12,550 nucleotides of DNA from Nitrospira sp. (GTDB lineage Bacteria > Nitrospirota > JACRHL01). A model generated the notes under the pieces. The model was not told the DNA's origin and did no database searches. It worked only from the letters and a program-made list of their open reading frames with translations. The DNA lies in assembly GCA_026994095.1 (NCBI GenBank), contig JALWRU010000417.1, positions 1 to 12,550 of the forward strand, read 5' to 3'. Below are positions 1 to 7,066 of this stretch, one piece after another. Position 1 is the stretch's first letter, and each line of letters begins with the position of its first letter. The translations under genes and the position numbers were made by a program.

Positions 1-1627
1 GTAAGTGGGTTGTGTGCACTGCGTATTCACGCAGGGTCAGGGCGGAGGTGTTCGGCTCCACGGTGAGCTGCACCGGGCCGGAATAGCCTCTGCCGCCAAT
101 GGCTACAAAATGCGCTGAATCACCGGCAGGCAGGGTGATGATTTTGTACTCTGCGGCGGTTGGCGATCGTTTGGGGCCGTACCATGGAGCTAACTGTACC
201 CGCGTTGGGCTGGGACTGTGCCACTTCATGTAGACGATTGGCCACTGATGTTCAGGGGTCGAAAACGCCCGTAATATGGCGCGGCCACCATTGGTATGGG
301 GCGTCAGCAGCCATCCGGACTCGGTGGCTACTGTCTGGATTTGAAGTTGAGTGATCACCGGTGACTGGCCAGCCTGGCCGGTTCCATAAAACTTTGCTGC
401 CTGGCCTTTGTGATAGCGGGCGTGTATCAGCGCCTGATACTGGGCATCGTAGAATCGGTTCGTAGCGATCAATTTGCGTTCCAGCACCTCGTCAATGACC
501 AGATCCGGGCGGCGCAGGGCAATCGCTGCCTGCAACGTAGGAAAAGTATCCTCTGCGGGATGCTGTGCGTTACGTTGGCCGATGTAGCGGACGTTGCGGA
601 AGTGTGGTCCTATCCAGGGTGCCAGACGCAAGCCAAAGGAGTCGTGCAGCACCAGTGCCTGCACGTCAGGGGCTGATGGGCACCGGGTTTCAAAAGGTCT
701 GCCCTCGGCTGTCCACGGTCGGGGAGAGGGGATGCTTAACGGATGATGGGCAACACATTCGGGGGCCACAGGATCCAGCTTGCGAACCGGTTCGCGCAGG
801 GCATCTCCAACCCCCAGAAGTAGCGAAAGATCACCGGTCTGATCTGCTTTATAGCCAGGAAATTGATCCACCTCAGGTGCCATCGCCAGCGCCGGAAACC
901 ACGGTTTGAGACGCCTCAAAATGGCAGCGTACCCATAGTATGCTCCCAATCCAGACCAGTGGGAGTCGGTCTTGCTGAACAGCATGTTGTCGGGCGTGGC
1001 AGGTATCGCCGGTTTGTGTTGGAGTAGGGGCTGGCGCAGGTCCAGTACGGGCACATCTGAGTAGGTCGCCATATGGGCTACAAACCGGTCAGTGAGATTG
1101 TCGCGTTGCTTGCGATCCGAGTGACGCAGGTATTCCGGATAGATGCTTTGCTTGGACGGGGCCACCACAAACAAGTAGCGGATTCCCTGCTGGCTGAGCC
1201 AGTCCCGTTTTCCTTCAATGAGGGCCTGCGCCATGAACAGTACCGAAGTTGATACCTGATACTCGCCCCGGTAAGCGGCCATAGGTTGACCGCCGTAGTA
1301 GAGCCAGCCGTCCTTTCCAAGCGCCACCTTGTTGTTGGTGGAGTCGGCCAGCCCCTGTACCCGTACCCGGCTGTACCAACGGGTCAACACCTCCCGGAAA
1401 CCAAAATGGTCGTTGTAGTAGGCCTCAAACTGACCTGGGAACTCCTGCAACTGGGCCAGCGTTCCGGGTATTGGAGGAAGGTCTGCCAGACGCCGTTTTT
1501 CAGTCAGTGAGACCGTTGGTTCAGGCAGAATGAGCGTAGCCAGTAGTGGCCCCGCGATGATTAGCGCAAATGGCAGAATGACTGCCCAGTGTCGCCATTG
1601 TCCGCGTGTAGAAAACCTGCTCCCCAT
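1..1627 (-). CDS. AlgJ/AlgX-like SGNH-type polysaccharide O-acetyltransferase, C-terminus cut by window edge
   Basis: The frame opens with ATG at 1627-1625 and stays open to the window edge, giving 542 codons with the C-terminus missing. Residues about 14-34 form one hydrophobic segment, so the protein is probably anchored in the inner membrane or exported. The body matches the AlgJ/AlgX/DHHW-type SGNH-like acetyltransferases: a DSHW motif (D221, H223) and a later HDSF motif with candidate nucleophile S330 fit the Asp-His-Ser triad of that family. In the family these enzymes transfer acetyl groups to an exported polysaccharide in the periplasm. The part after about residue 370 looks beta-rich and may be a carbohydrate-binding module as in AlgX (inference). 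It starts 2 bp after the MBOAT gene and has no clear Shine-Dalgarno, so it is probably translationally coupled to it. The polymer modified cannot be told from here; alginate is not implied. Confidence 0.85.
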   Translation of the reverse strand, partial: MGSRFSTRGQWRHWAVILPFALIIAGPLLATLILPEPTVSLTEKRRLADLPPIPGTLAQLQEFPGQFEAYYNDHFGFREVLTRWYSRVRVQGLADSTNNKVALGKDGWLYYGGQPMAAYRGEYQVSTSVLFMAQALIEGKRDWLSQQGIRYLFVVAPSKQSIYPEYLRHSDRKQRDNLTDRFVAHMATYSDVPVLDLRQPLLQHKPAIPATPDNMLFSKTDSHWSGLGAYYGYAAILRRLKPWFPALAMAPEVDQFPGYKADQTGDLSLLLGVGDALREPVRKLDPVAPECVAHHPLSIPSPRPWTAEGRPFETRCPSAPDVQALVLHDSFGLRLAPWIGPHFRNVRYIGQRNAQHPAEDTFPTLQAAIALRRPDLVIDEVLERKLIATNRFYDAQYQALIHARYHKGQAAKFYGTGQAGQSPVITQLQIQTVATESGWLLTPHTNGGRAILRAFSTPEHQWPIVYMKWHSPSPTRVQLAPWYGPKRSPTAAEYKIITLPAGDSAHFVAIGGRGYSGPVQLTVEPNTSALTLREYAVHTTHL

Positions 1628-1629
1628 TG

Positions 1630-3066
1630 CTAAAAACGGAAGTAGATAAACGGGTTATAGGTGCCTGCCGCAACCGATAGCGACGACATCAGCAAGATCA
1701 GTCCAAGAGCACCTCCAGACAGCAGCGCCCGGCCGCCGGACCAGAGGGGGTGGCGAGGTTGCCAGCGACTCCAGATGGACCGTAGGGGAGTGGCAGCAGC
1801 AAGGGCTACCAGCAGTACCAGCCACAGTTCGTGGGACAGGTAGTGGTGCACACTGTCGGTAGGGACCACAGGTGTGAGTACAACCTGAGATTGACCGAAC
1901 AGGGTTGCGATATAGTCCAACGCGTCCGCCAGTGTTTCCAGCCGAAAAAAGACCCATGCCAGCATTACTACCAGCACCGCATACAGGTGCTGAAGGGGTC
2001 GCCACAGACGTTGCAATATGCGCCCCCAATGGCCCCGCTCCAGTACCAGAAACGACCCGTGTAATAGCCCCCAGACGACAAAATTCCAGCTCGCTCCATG
2101 CCACAGACCGCACAGCAAAAAAACAGCCAGCAGGTTGAGATGGGTACGCCAGGTGCCCAGCCGGTTTCCCCCCAGAGGAATGTAGACATAGTCCCGGAAC
2201 CAGGATGACAGCGAGATATGCCAACGCTGCCAGAACTCCCGTAGCGAGCGTGCGATGTAGGGCGCGTTAAAATTCTCAGGAAAGTGAAAACCGAACAGCC
2301 GACCCAGGCCGATCGCCATGTCTGAATAACCTGAAAAATCGAAGTAGATCTGCAGGGTGTAACAAATAATCCCCAGCCACGCTACCGGGGTGGTGAGTTG
2401 CTCGGCAGGCAGCGCAAAAACAGGGTCGGCAATACTGCCTAGCGGGTTGGCCAGCAGCACCTTTTTACCTAGCCCGAGAGAGAATCGGCTCACCCCTTCG
2501 GCCAGATCGCTCAGGTCGGTGCGGCGTGCCATCAACGCGTGCGCCATTGTGCGATAGCGCACGATGGGGCCGGCAATCAGTTGCGGAAACAACGCGATAT
2601 AGAGTGCCAGTTGCACCAGTCCGGGACGTGGCGGGGCCTCTCTCCGATAAGTGTCGACCAGATAGGAAATCGCCTGAAAGGTAAAAAACGAGATGCCGAT
2701 GGGCAGGTGGATGGGAGCAACGGCCATCTCTGGAAGCCCCACCATCGGCATCATATGGTTGAGGTTGTCAACGAGGAAGTTGGCGTACTTGTAAGTACCC
2801 AGCAGGGCTAAATTTGCCACTACGCCAAAGGCCAGGATGAGCTGTAGGCGAGGCCTGTCGCGGGCCCGGTCGAGCCAGTGGCCAAACAGGTAATTCAGCA
2901 GAATCGAGGCCAGCATCACGACCACAAAAAACTGTTCACCCCAAGCGTAAAACAGCAGGCTCGCGGTCAGTAGTACCAGGTTTTTCGCACGCTGTGGTGT
3001 CAACCAGTAGCATGCAAGCACAACTGGCAGGAACAGAAAAAGAAAGACTGGTGTGCTAAAGATCAC
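1630..3066 (-). CDS. AlgI-like MBOAT family membrane-bound O-acyltransferase
   Basis: This 478-residue multipass inner-membrane protein is close to the usual length of AlgI-type MBOAT enzymes, which pass acetyl groups across the membrane for polysaccharide O-acetylation. The N-terminus (MIFSTPVFLFLFLP) is typical of the AlgI subfamily. PQLIAGPIVRY lies at 161-171, RWHISLSSWFRDYVYIPLGG at 281-300 and LWHGASWNF at 321-329; H323 matches the invariant MBOAT histidine. The C-terminal end (TYNPFIYFRF) is also common in the family. The start codon is GTG at 3066-3064, chosen because the conserved N-terminus begins there; the Shine-Dalgarno is weak (GGAACT about 8 nt upstream). It is followed 2 bp later by the SGNH acetyltransferase, the usual partner. 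The 98 bp upstream hold no clear promoter or terminator, so it is probably cotranscribed with the sensor gene. Confidence 0.93.
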   Translation of the reverse strand: MIFSTPVFLFLFLPVVLACYWLTPQRAKNLVLLTASLLFYAWGEQFFVVVMLASILLNYLFGHWLDRARDRPRLQLILAFGVVANLALLGTYKYANFLVDNLNHMMPMVGLPEMAVAPIHLPIGISFFTFQAISYLVDTYRREAPPRPGLVQLALYIALFPQLIAGPIVRYRTMAHALMARRTDLSDLAEGVSRFSLGLGKKVLLANPLGSIADPVFALPAEQLTTPVAWLGIICYTLQIYFDFSGYSDMAIGLGRLFGFHFPENFNAPYIARSLREFWQRWHISLSSWFRDYVYIPLGGNRLGTWRTHLNLLAVFLLCGLWHGASWNFVVWGLLHGSFLVLERGHWGRILQRLWRPLQHLYAVLVVMLAWVFFRLETLADALDYIATLFGQSQVVLTPVVPTDSVHHYLSHELWLVLLVALAAATPLRSIWSRWQPRHPLWSGGRALLSGGALGLILLMSSLSVAAGTYNPFIYFRF

Positions 3067-3164
3067 TGCCGCAGTTCCACGCCTTTGGCGGTTGGCCGAT
3101 CTGTGGTGGGGTTGTTAAACGGTGGCCCTGGTATCGCGCGAAACGGTATGTTGGTCCTGAGGGG

Positions 3165-4943
3165 TCAATTTCCCTGGGTTGTTTCACTGCCATGTTGCTC
3201 ATACTCCAGCGCAGCCCCCAGTTGATGGGCGATGGAGTTAATGAGGGTACGGTCGCTGGAACTGTAGTTGTGGGTCTCCCGCTGGAACAGGGTCAGCACG
3301 CCGATCACCCGGTTGCGTACCGTGATAGGGATCACCGCCGCACTGCGGTGGCCCAGCGACTCAGCCAGCTCGGCAAAGCTGTCGGATTCGGCCAGATCTC
3401 CTACAAACAGGGGCTGCCGTTCCCGCCTGGCGTAGCGCTCAATGGACTCGACCGCCTCGACGGTGGAGGCCTTTTCCAGCAGCGGCTGCGGGGCCGAGTG
3501 TACCTTGCGGCCCCCCTCTGCATCCTGGGTGGTCAAGACCACTCCGTCGGCGTTCATGGTCACCATGATGCGATGCAGCAGGTTGGCCATTCCGGCTTCG
3601 TCGTGGGTGGCCCGGTTGAGGGTGGTGACGATGTTGTAGAGCGCGAACAACTCGCGGTTTTTGGCTTCCAGTGCGCGGGTGCGCTCGGTAATCTTGGCCT
3701 CCAGCCCGGAGTAGGACGCCTTGAGCTTCTCGCTCATGCGGTTAAAGGCGGTCGCAAGCCCTTCCAGTTCCGCCCCATCGGGGATCGACAGGTTGTGCTC
3801 CAGATCGCCTGCGGCCACCTTTTCGACCCCTTCGCGCAGGTCTTTTAAGGGGGTAACGATGCGGCGGGCTGCCAGATAGGCAAAGCCGAAGATGGCCAGT
3901 GCGCCGATCAGTCCGGTCAAGGCCACCCACTGCAACAGCCCGGTGATGGGAGCAAAGGCCTCACTGGGGTCCTGACTGGTCATGATGTACCAGTGTTTGC
4001 CCCCAAAGTTCTGGCCGCCGTCCTTGAAGGTGATGTCCACCGGAGCAAAGCCGTTGATGGCCTGCCGACCGGCGTAATGCACGTCTTTGTTGCTGGTAAC
4101 CCAGCCGGGTACCTGCCCCAGCACAAGATGCTGCAAGGCCGGATCCAGCGAGTGCTGTTTGATGGGGAGCACCGGGCAAAAGATGATAATGCCGTCAGAA
4201 CTGACCAGCATGGTGTGGTCGGTCTTGCCCATGTGAACTTCAGTCACCAGCTTGAAGAACGCCACCGCGTCGTAGACCGTATGCAGCACCCCTGCCACCG
4301 AGCCGTGGCCCTGTCGTACCGGTACGGCAATCGACAACACATAGCGTTGCTCGCTGTCTGAATACTCCACATCGCTGATGAAGGGGGCCCCGGTCGACAT
4401 GACCTGCTGCCACCAGTCGGTGTCAGAGAAGGCGTAGTGACTGGGCCGCTTGGTGGCCGCCACTACCGCGCCGTGGGCATCGGTGGCCAAAATCTGTAGC
4501 TGGCTGCCCGGATGGGTGTTGCCGCTGTTAAAGGCCCTGAAATAACCGGTCGCCTCGTTGGTGAGCAGGGCGTGCAGGTACGCATCCACACCGCGCTCCT
4601 GCGCCCAGCGGCTTTCAATAACCGCCAGTTGCTGGGCAATCTCGCCGGTGGTACTGCCCTCGTAGGCGTTGTTGGATTCAGTCACCGTGCGCACCACGTC
4701 ACCACTCAAGGACAGGGTCTCCGCCAGCCGCACGTGGTACGAGATGGTGCGGTCCACATTGCGGGCGGTGACCTTGGCGATCTCCTCAAAGGTGGTGCCG
4801 ATGGCCGTTTCAAGGTGCGAACGGCCTACAAAGAAGATGGTCATCAGGCCCATCAGGATGGACGCCAGCCCGATCAACAGGATGGCGGTCATCATGCGGC
4901 CCATAAGGCTGCCGGAGGTGGTGGCTTTTGAAGTGGTGGGCAA
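3165..4943 (-). CDS. Membrane sensor protein: dCache periplasmic domain, HAMP, coiled coil and GAF, no output domain
   Basis: This 592-residue protein has a first membrane helix at about 17-40, a periplasmic region at 41-330 and a second helix at about 334-358. A HAMP domain follows at about 357-410, a charged coiled coil at about 405-440 and a GAF domain at about 440-582. The periplasmic part carries the DTDWWQQ...GAPFISDVEYS pattern (175-195) typical of dCache_1 ligand-binding domains. The protein ends about 10 residues after the GAF domain. No histidine kinase, GGDEF, EAL, phosphatase or methyl-accepting signalling region is visible, so how it signals is unknown. The start is TTG at 4943-4941 with a GGCGGA Shine-Dalgarno; a stop lies five codons upstream. 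ATG at 4904-4902 is an alternative that would remove 13 residues and leave the first helix intact. It lies 33 bp after the LolA-like gene. Confidence 0.85.
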   Translation of the reverse strand: MPTTSKATTSGSLMGRMMTAILLIGLASILMGLMTIFFVGRSHLETAIGTTFEEIAKVTARNVDRTISYHVRLAETLSLSGDVVRTVTESNNAYEGSTTGEIAQQLAVIESRWAQERGVDAYLHALLTNEATGYFRAFNSGNTHPGSQLQILATDAHGAVVAATKRPSHYAFSDTDWWQQVMSTGAPFISDVEYSDSEQRYVLSIAVPVRQGHGSVAGVLHTVYDAVAFFKLVTEVHMGKTDHTMLVSSDGIIIFCPVLPIKQHSLDPALQHLVLGQVPGWVTSNKDVHYAGRQAINGFAPVDITFKDGGQNFGGKHWYIMTSQDPSEAFAPITGLLQWVALTGLIGALAIFGFAYLAARRIVTPLKDLREGVEKVAAGDLEHNLSIPDGAELEGLATAFNRMSEKLKASYSGLEAKITERTRALEAKNRELFALYNIVTTLNRATHDEAGMANLLHRIMVTMNADGVVLTTQDAEGGRKVHSAPQPLLEKASTVEAVESIERYARRERQPLFVGDLAESDSFAELAESLGHRSAAVIPITVRNRVIGVLTLFQRETHNYSSSDRTLINSIAHQLGAALEYEQHGSETTQGN

Positions 4944-4976
4944 GGAATCCGCCAGCTAAGTAGGTGGTTAGGGCGG

Positions 4977-5852
4977 CTACCGCAGGGCGGCGGCACCCTG
5001 TTGCATCATGCGTTCGGTAAAGAGCGACTCTTTGAGGCCCTGGTTCACCTGAATGTCGGTCAAATTGAGGGTCGTCTGGGAGCCGGTCTGCACATTGACA
5101 ATGACCACCTTCTGCCAGACCCAGGCGTCACCCACCTGTTTCCAGGCGATGGTCTGCTTTTTAAGCAGCTTGCCGTCCCAGTCGTAGTAGTCGATCTTGT
5201 CGATCAAAAAATTATCCGCCGATATCCATCGCACCACCCGGCCATAGGGGTAGTTCTTGTCCGGGTCTTTGGGTGTGGAGGCCACCACATAGTAGGGCAG
5301 GGAGCCGATGGTCTCCTGCTTGAGCAGTTCGTGGCTGTCTTCGTTGGGGCCGCGTGGTTCCATGTCAGAGGCGCGCAGGTCGGAGCCCTGTATGCCTCCC
5401 TCTACCTGCGCTGGAAGCTTGTTGACCTTGCGCAGAATGGGCAGATAAATCCACTGGTCCGGCGGCATCTTTTTGGCCTCCGGGTAACTCCACACCATGA
5501 ACGAAGTTCCCCGGCTGCCGGGGGGATATTCATGGAACAGCAGCACCTTGGCCGCTACCGGGCCGTCGTCGTACCGTTTCCAGAAGCGTCGCAATACCAC
5601 CTTGCGGCTGTTGCCCTCGCCATCCTTGATGAGCAGGGTCAGCTTGGATCGCTGGTCCTGCCCCGGATTGACCGACTGGGATTTGGTAAAAATCTCTTCC
5701 GCCGTAAGGGCGTAGGCGCTGGGCGTCCAACTGGTCACGGCCATCAGGGGCAGCAGTGCGACCAATAAACAGGCAAACGTGGAGAGTGCGCGGCGCCCGC
5801 GATTCACTGGCATTGTGACTGGCTGGTCATAACCGGTTGCGATCCCGTACAT
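4977..5852 (-). CDS. Secreted LolA-like outer membrane lipoprotein-sorting family protein
   Basis: This 291-residue protein has an N-terminal signal peptide: basic residues at 18-21, a hydrophobic core at about 23-40 and a likely signal peptidase I site after AYA at 46-48. The mature part resembles the LolA-like family annotated as outer membrane lipoprotein-sorting protein (Pfam LolA_like). Seen features are the GTSFMVWSYPE stretch (115-125), WIYLPILRKVNKL (134-146), GSDLRASDME (156-165) and a tryptophan- and tyrosine-rich end at 205-250. The fold is expected to be a half beta-barrel binding a lipid or lipoprotein in the periplasm; the real ligand is unknown. It is not LolA itself. The start at 5852 is backed by GGGA at 5862-5859 with 6-nt spacing and by a promoter about 29 nt upstream. 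ATG at 5813 would shorten the n-region but lacks a ribosome binding site. It is the first gene of the leftward operon. Confidence 0.85.
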   Translation of the reverse strand: MYGIATGYDQPVTMPVNRGRRALSTFACLLVALLPLMAVTSWTPSAYALTAEEIFTKSQSVNPGQDQRSKLTLLIKDGEGNSRKVVLRRFWKRYDDGPVAAKVLLFHEYPPGSRGTSFMVWSYPEAKKMPPDQWIYLPILRKVNKLPAQVEGGIQGSDLRASDMEPRGPNEDSHELLKQETIGSLPYYVVASTPKDPDKNYPYGRVVRWISADNFLIDKIDYYDWDGKLLKKQTIAWKQVGDAWVWQKVVIVNVQTGSQTTLNLTDIQVNQGLKESLFTERMMQQGAAALR

Positions 5853-5887
5853 CTGATGTCCCGTACTCCCGTTGAAAAGTGATGAAA

Positions 5888-5916
5888 ATGCTAGGACTCA
5901 CAGGTTCCCCTGTCAA
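5888..5916 (-). promoter_or_regulatory. Sigma70-type promoter of the leftward operon
   Basis: On the minus strand the -35 box is TTGACA (5916-5911, a perfect match) and the -10 box is TAGCAT (5893-5888, four of six), with a 17-bp spacer. Transcription would start near 5881 and leave a leader of about 29 nt before the LolA-like start at 5852. The site is intergenic and correctly placed, so this is the best promoter candidate in the window. Confidence 0.7.
5900..5913. promoter_or_regulatory. Inverted repeat within the promoter spacer, possible operator
   Basis: ACAGG, four bases, then CCTGT forms a perfect 5-bp dyad. It covers most of the spacer and the edge of the -35 box of the leftward promoter. 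The position suits a repressor or activator site, but a dyad this short can arise by chance and no regulator gene is nearby. Confidence 0.3.
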
Positions 5917-5937
5917 GCATACCGCATGGGTTTCCAC

Positions 5938-5966
5938 TTGCAGTAAGGCAAGGTTTTTGTTAGATT
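5938..5966 (+). promoter_or_regulatory. Candidate promoter of the rpsB operon
   Basis: TTGCAG (5938-5943), a 17-bp spacer and TAGATT (5961-5966) preceded by TG at 5958-5959 form an extended -10 type promoter. Both boxes are imperfect. The bases after the -10 (CGTCCG) are GC-rich, as in promoters of ribosomal genes under stringent control, so such control is inferred. The start would be near 5973, giving a leader of about 174 nt before rpsB. Confidence 0.45.
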
Positions 5967-5997
5967 CGTCCGGCTCTGCTGTATAGCAGGCAGACGG

Positions 5998-6021
5998 CTG
6001 TCGTACCGTTCGGTGCGGCAG
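5998..6021 (+). promoter_or_regulatory. Leader hairpin of rpsB mRNA
   Basis: An arm at 5998-6008 pairs with 6011-6021 over up to 11 bp, in practice 10 bp closed by a GUUC tetraloop. Two of the pairs are G-U wobbles in the plus-strand RNA (T6001 with G6018, T6004 with G6015) and would be A-C mismatches in a minus-strand RNA, so the structure favours the rpsB transcript. No run of U follows, so it is not an intrinsic terminator. It may belong to an S2 autoregulatory leader. Confidence 0.5.
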
Positions 6022-6085
6022 GCGATATTACACACGGCAAGATGCGAACGTTTTTGACCCCTCGTGGTGATTGATTGTGCGCCTG

Positions 6086-6125
6086 CCGGAGGAACAACCG
6101 GAGCCGAATCCATAAGGCTTTCCGG
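6086..6125 (+). promoter_or_regulatory. Second rpsB leader hairpin with an alternative pairing arm
   Basis: CCGGAGCC (6098-6105) pairs with GGC-TT-TCCGG (6116-6125), an 8-bp stem with a 2-nt bulge and a 10-nt loop. An earlier CCGGA copy (6086-6090) could pair with the same 3' arm at 6121-6125, so two mutually exclusive folds are possible. The stem ends 9 nt before the rpsB Shine-Dalgarno (GAGGAG, 6135-6140), a place where protein binding could block translation. Regulation is inferred. Confidence 0.4.
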
Positions 6126-6146
6126 TGCAATGACGAGGAGTTGAAT

Positions 6147-6983
6147 ATGTCCCAGGTTTCGATTCAGGAACTGCTGGAAGCAGGGGTCCACTTTGGCCAT
6201 CAGGCCCGCCGGTGGAACCCTAAAATGAACAAATATATCCTGACCAAGCGCAATAACATCCATGTGATTGATCTGCGCGCCACGGTTACCGGCTTTGAGA
6301 CGGCGGCCAAACTGGCCACGCAGGTGGGTAGCCGCAAGGGCAAGGTGCTGTTTGTAGGTACCAAAAAGCAGGCCCAGACCATTGTGGCCGAAGAGGCCGT
6401 GCGTTGCGGCCAGTACTTTGTAAATCGCCGCTGGTTGGGTGGGCAGCTCACCAACTACAAGACGATTAAAACCCGTATCGCCAAGCTCAAAGAGCTGGAG
6501 TTGGCCAAGGAAGACGGGACCTACGACCGCTTTTCCAAAAAAGAGGCACTCTCCATGGATCGGGAGCGCATCAAGCTGGAAGGCAGCCTGGGCGGCATCA
6601 AAGACATGGAGCGGACCCCGGACCTGATGTTTGTGGTCGATCCCAAGCGTGAGCGCATCGCCATTGCCGAGGCCAACCAGCTTGGTATCCCGGTGGTGGC
6701 CATTACCGATACCAATTGTGACCCGGAGTCCATCGACTATCCGATCCCTGGCAACGATGATGCGACCCGCGCCATCCGTCTGCTGGTGGGCCGTTTTGCC
6801 GATGCCGTGTTGGCGGGTGGTACCGGCCCCAAATCGGTCGCTGAGACAGCGGTCGCCGAGGTGTTGGCAGAAGAGGCTCAGGCTGAAGAAGCCGCCCCGG
6901 CAGATGCGGATGCCACACCGGCTGCGGTTGCCGAGGTTGCTGCGGAGACTGCCGAGCCGGTCGCTGACACCGAAAAGGGCTGA
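6147..6983 (+). CDS. rpsB: 30S ribosomal protein S2
   Basis: This 278-residue protein is ribosomal protein S2, a late-assembling component of the small subunit that helps bring in S1 in many proteobacteria. Its hallmark segments are present: QELLEAGVHFGHQARRWNPK near the start, GTKKQAQ in the middle, and NRRWLGGQLTNYKTI. The segment around FVVDPKRERIAIAEA and the DTNCDPESIDYPIPGNDDA loop also fit. The last 45 or so residues are an Ala/Glu-rich, probably disordered tail. The start at ATG 6147 is set by GAGGAG 6 nt upstream; a longer frame from 6075 would begin at TTG without family support. It heads the rpsB-tsf-pyrH-frr cluster and follows a structured leader, so autoregulation by S2 is plausible. 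Confidence 0.97.
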   Translation: MSQVSIQELLEAGVHFGHQARRWNPKMNKYILTKRNNIHVIDLRATVTGFETAAKLATQVGSRKGKVLFVGTKKQAQTIVAEEAVRCGQYFVNRRWLGGQLTNYKTIKTRIAKLKELELAKEDGTYDRFSKKEALSMDRERIKLEGSLGGIKDMERTPDLMFVVDPKRERIAIAEANQLGIPVVAITDTNCDPESIDYPIPGNDDATRAIRLLVGRFADAVLAGGTGPKSVAETAVAEVLAEEAQAEEAAPADADATPAAVAEVAAETAEPVADTEKG

Positions 6984-7066
6984 CCGTACGGGCTTTGGCC
7001 GTTTTCTAGTAATGGCCTAAAATTAATTGGTTATCGCGTTTAATATAAAGTATTGGGTTAGGTTTT
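6984..7066 (+). other. rpsB-tsf intergenic region, AT-rich
   Basis: The gap contains an imperfect inverted repeat around GGCC at 6997-7000 and 7014-7017, and an AT-rich stretch with TAATATAAAG at 7041-7050 in an otherwise GC-rich region. A TAATAT or TATAAA box has no well-spaced -35 partner. It may be a weak promoter, an attenuator or a processing site; none is established. Confidence 0.3.

Noticed and set aside
160..909. Three plus-strand open frames across 160-909
   Set aside because: They lie opposite the SGNH acetyltransferase frame, which has the family motifs and stays open for 542 codons; their predicted proteins show no recognisable domain.
3067..3164. Terminator or promoter between the sensor and MBOAT genes
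   Set aside because: Only a 4-bp stem (CGCC-AAA-GGCG) was found, with no U-run and no convincing promoter boxes.
3192..4959. Long plus-strand open frames of up to 218 codons opposite the sensor gene
   Set aside because: They are antisense shadows of a GC-rich gene; the minus-strand frame carries clear HAMP, dCache and GAF features.
5001..5768. Plus-strand open frame of 255 codons opposite the LolA-like gene
   Set aside because: It has no family resemblance or ribosome binding site, and the minus-strand frame has a signal peptide, domain match and promoter.
5976..5989. TATAGC at 5982-5987 as the rpsB -10 box
   Set aside because: Its best -35 partner has a 19-bp spacer, and the sequence is better seen as a small hairpin (CTGCT, GTAT, AGCAG) at the start of the leader.
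6075..6146. Longer N-terminus for rpsB from TTG 6075
   Set aside because: The extra residues are unlike S2, and a good GAGGAG site marks ATG 6147.
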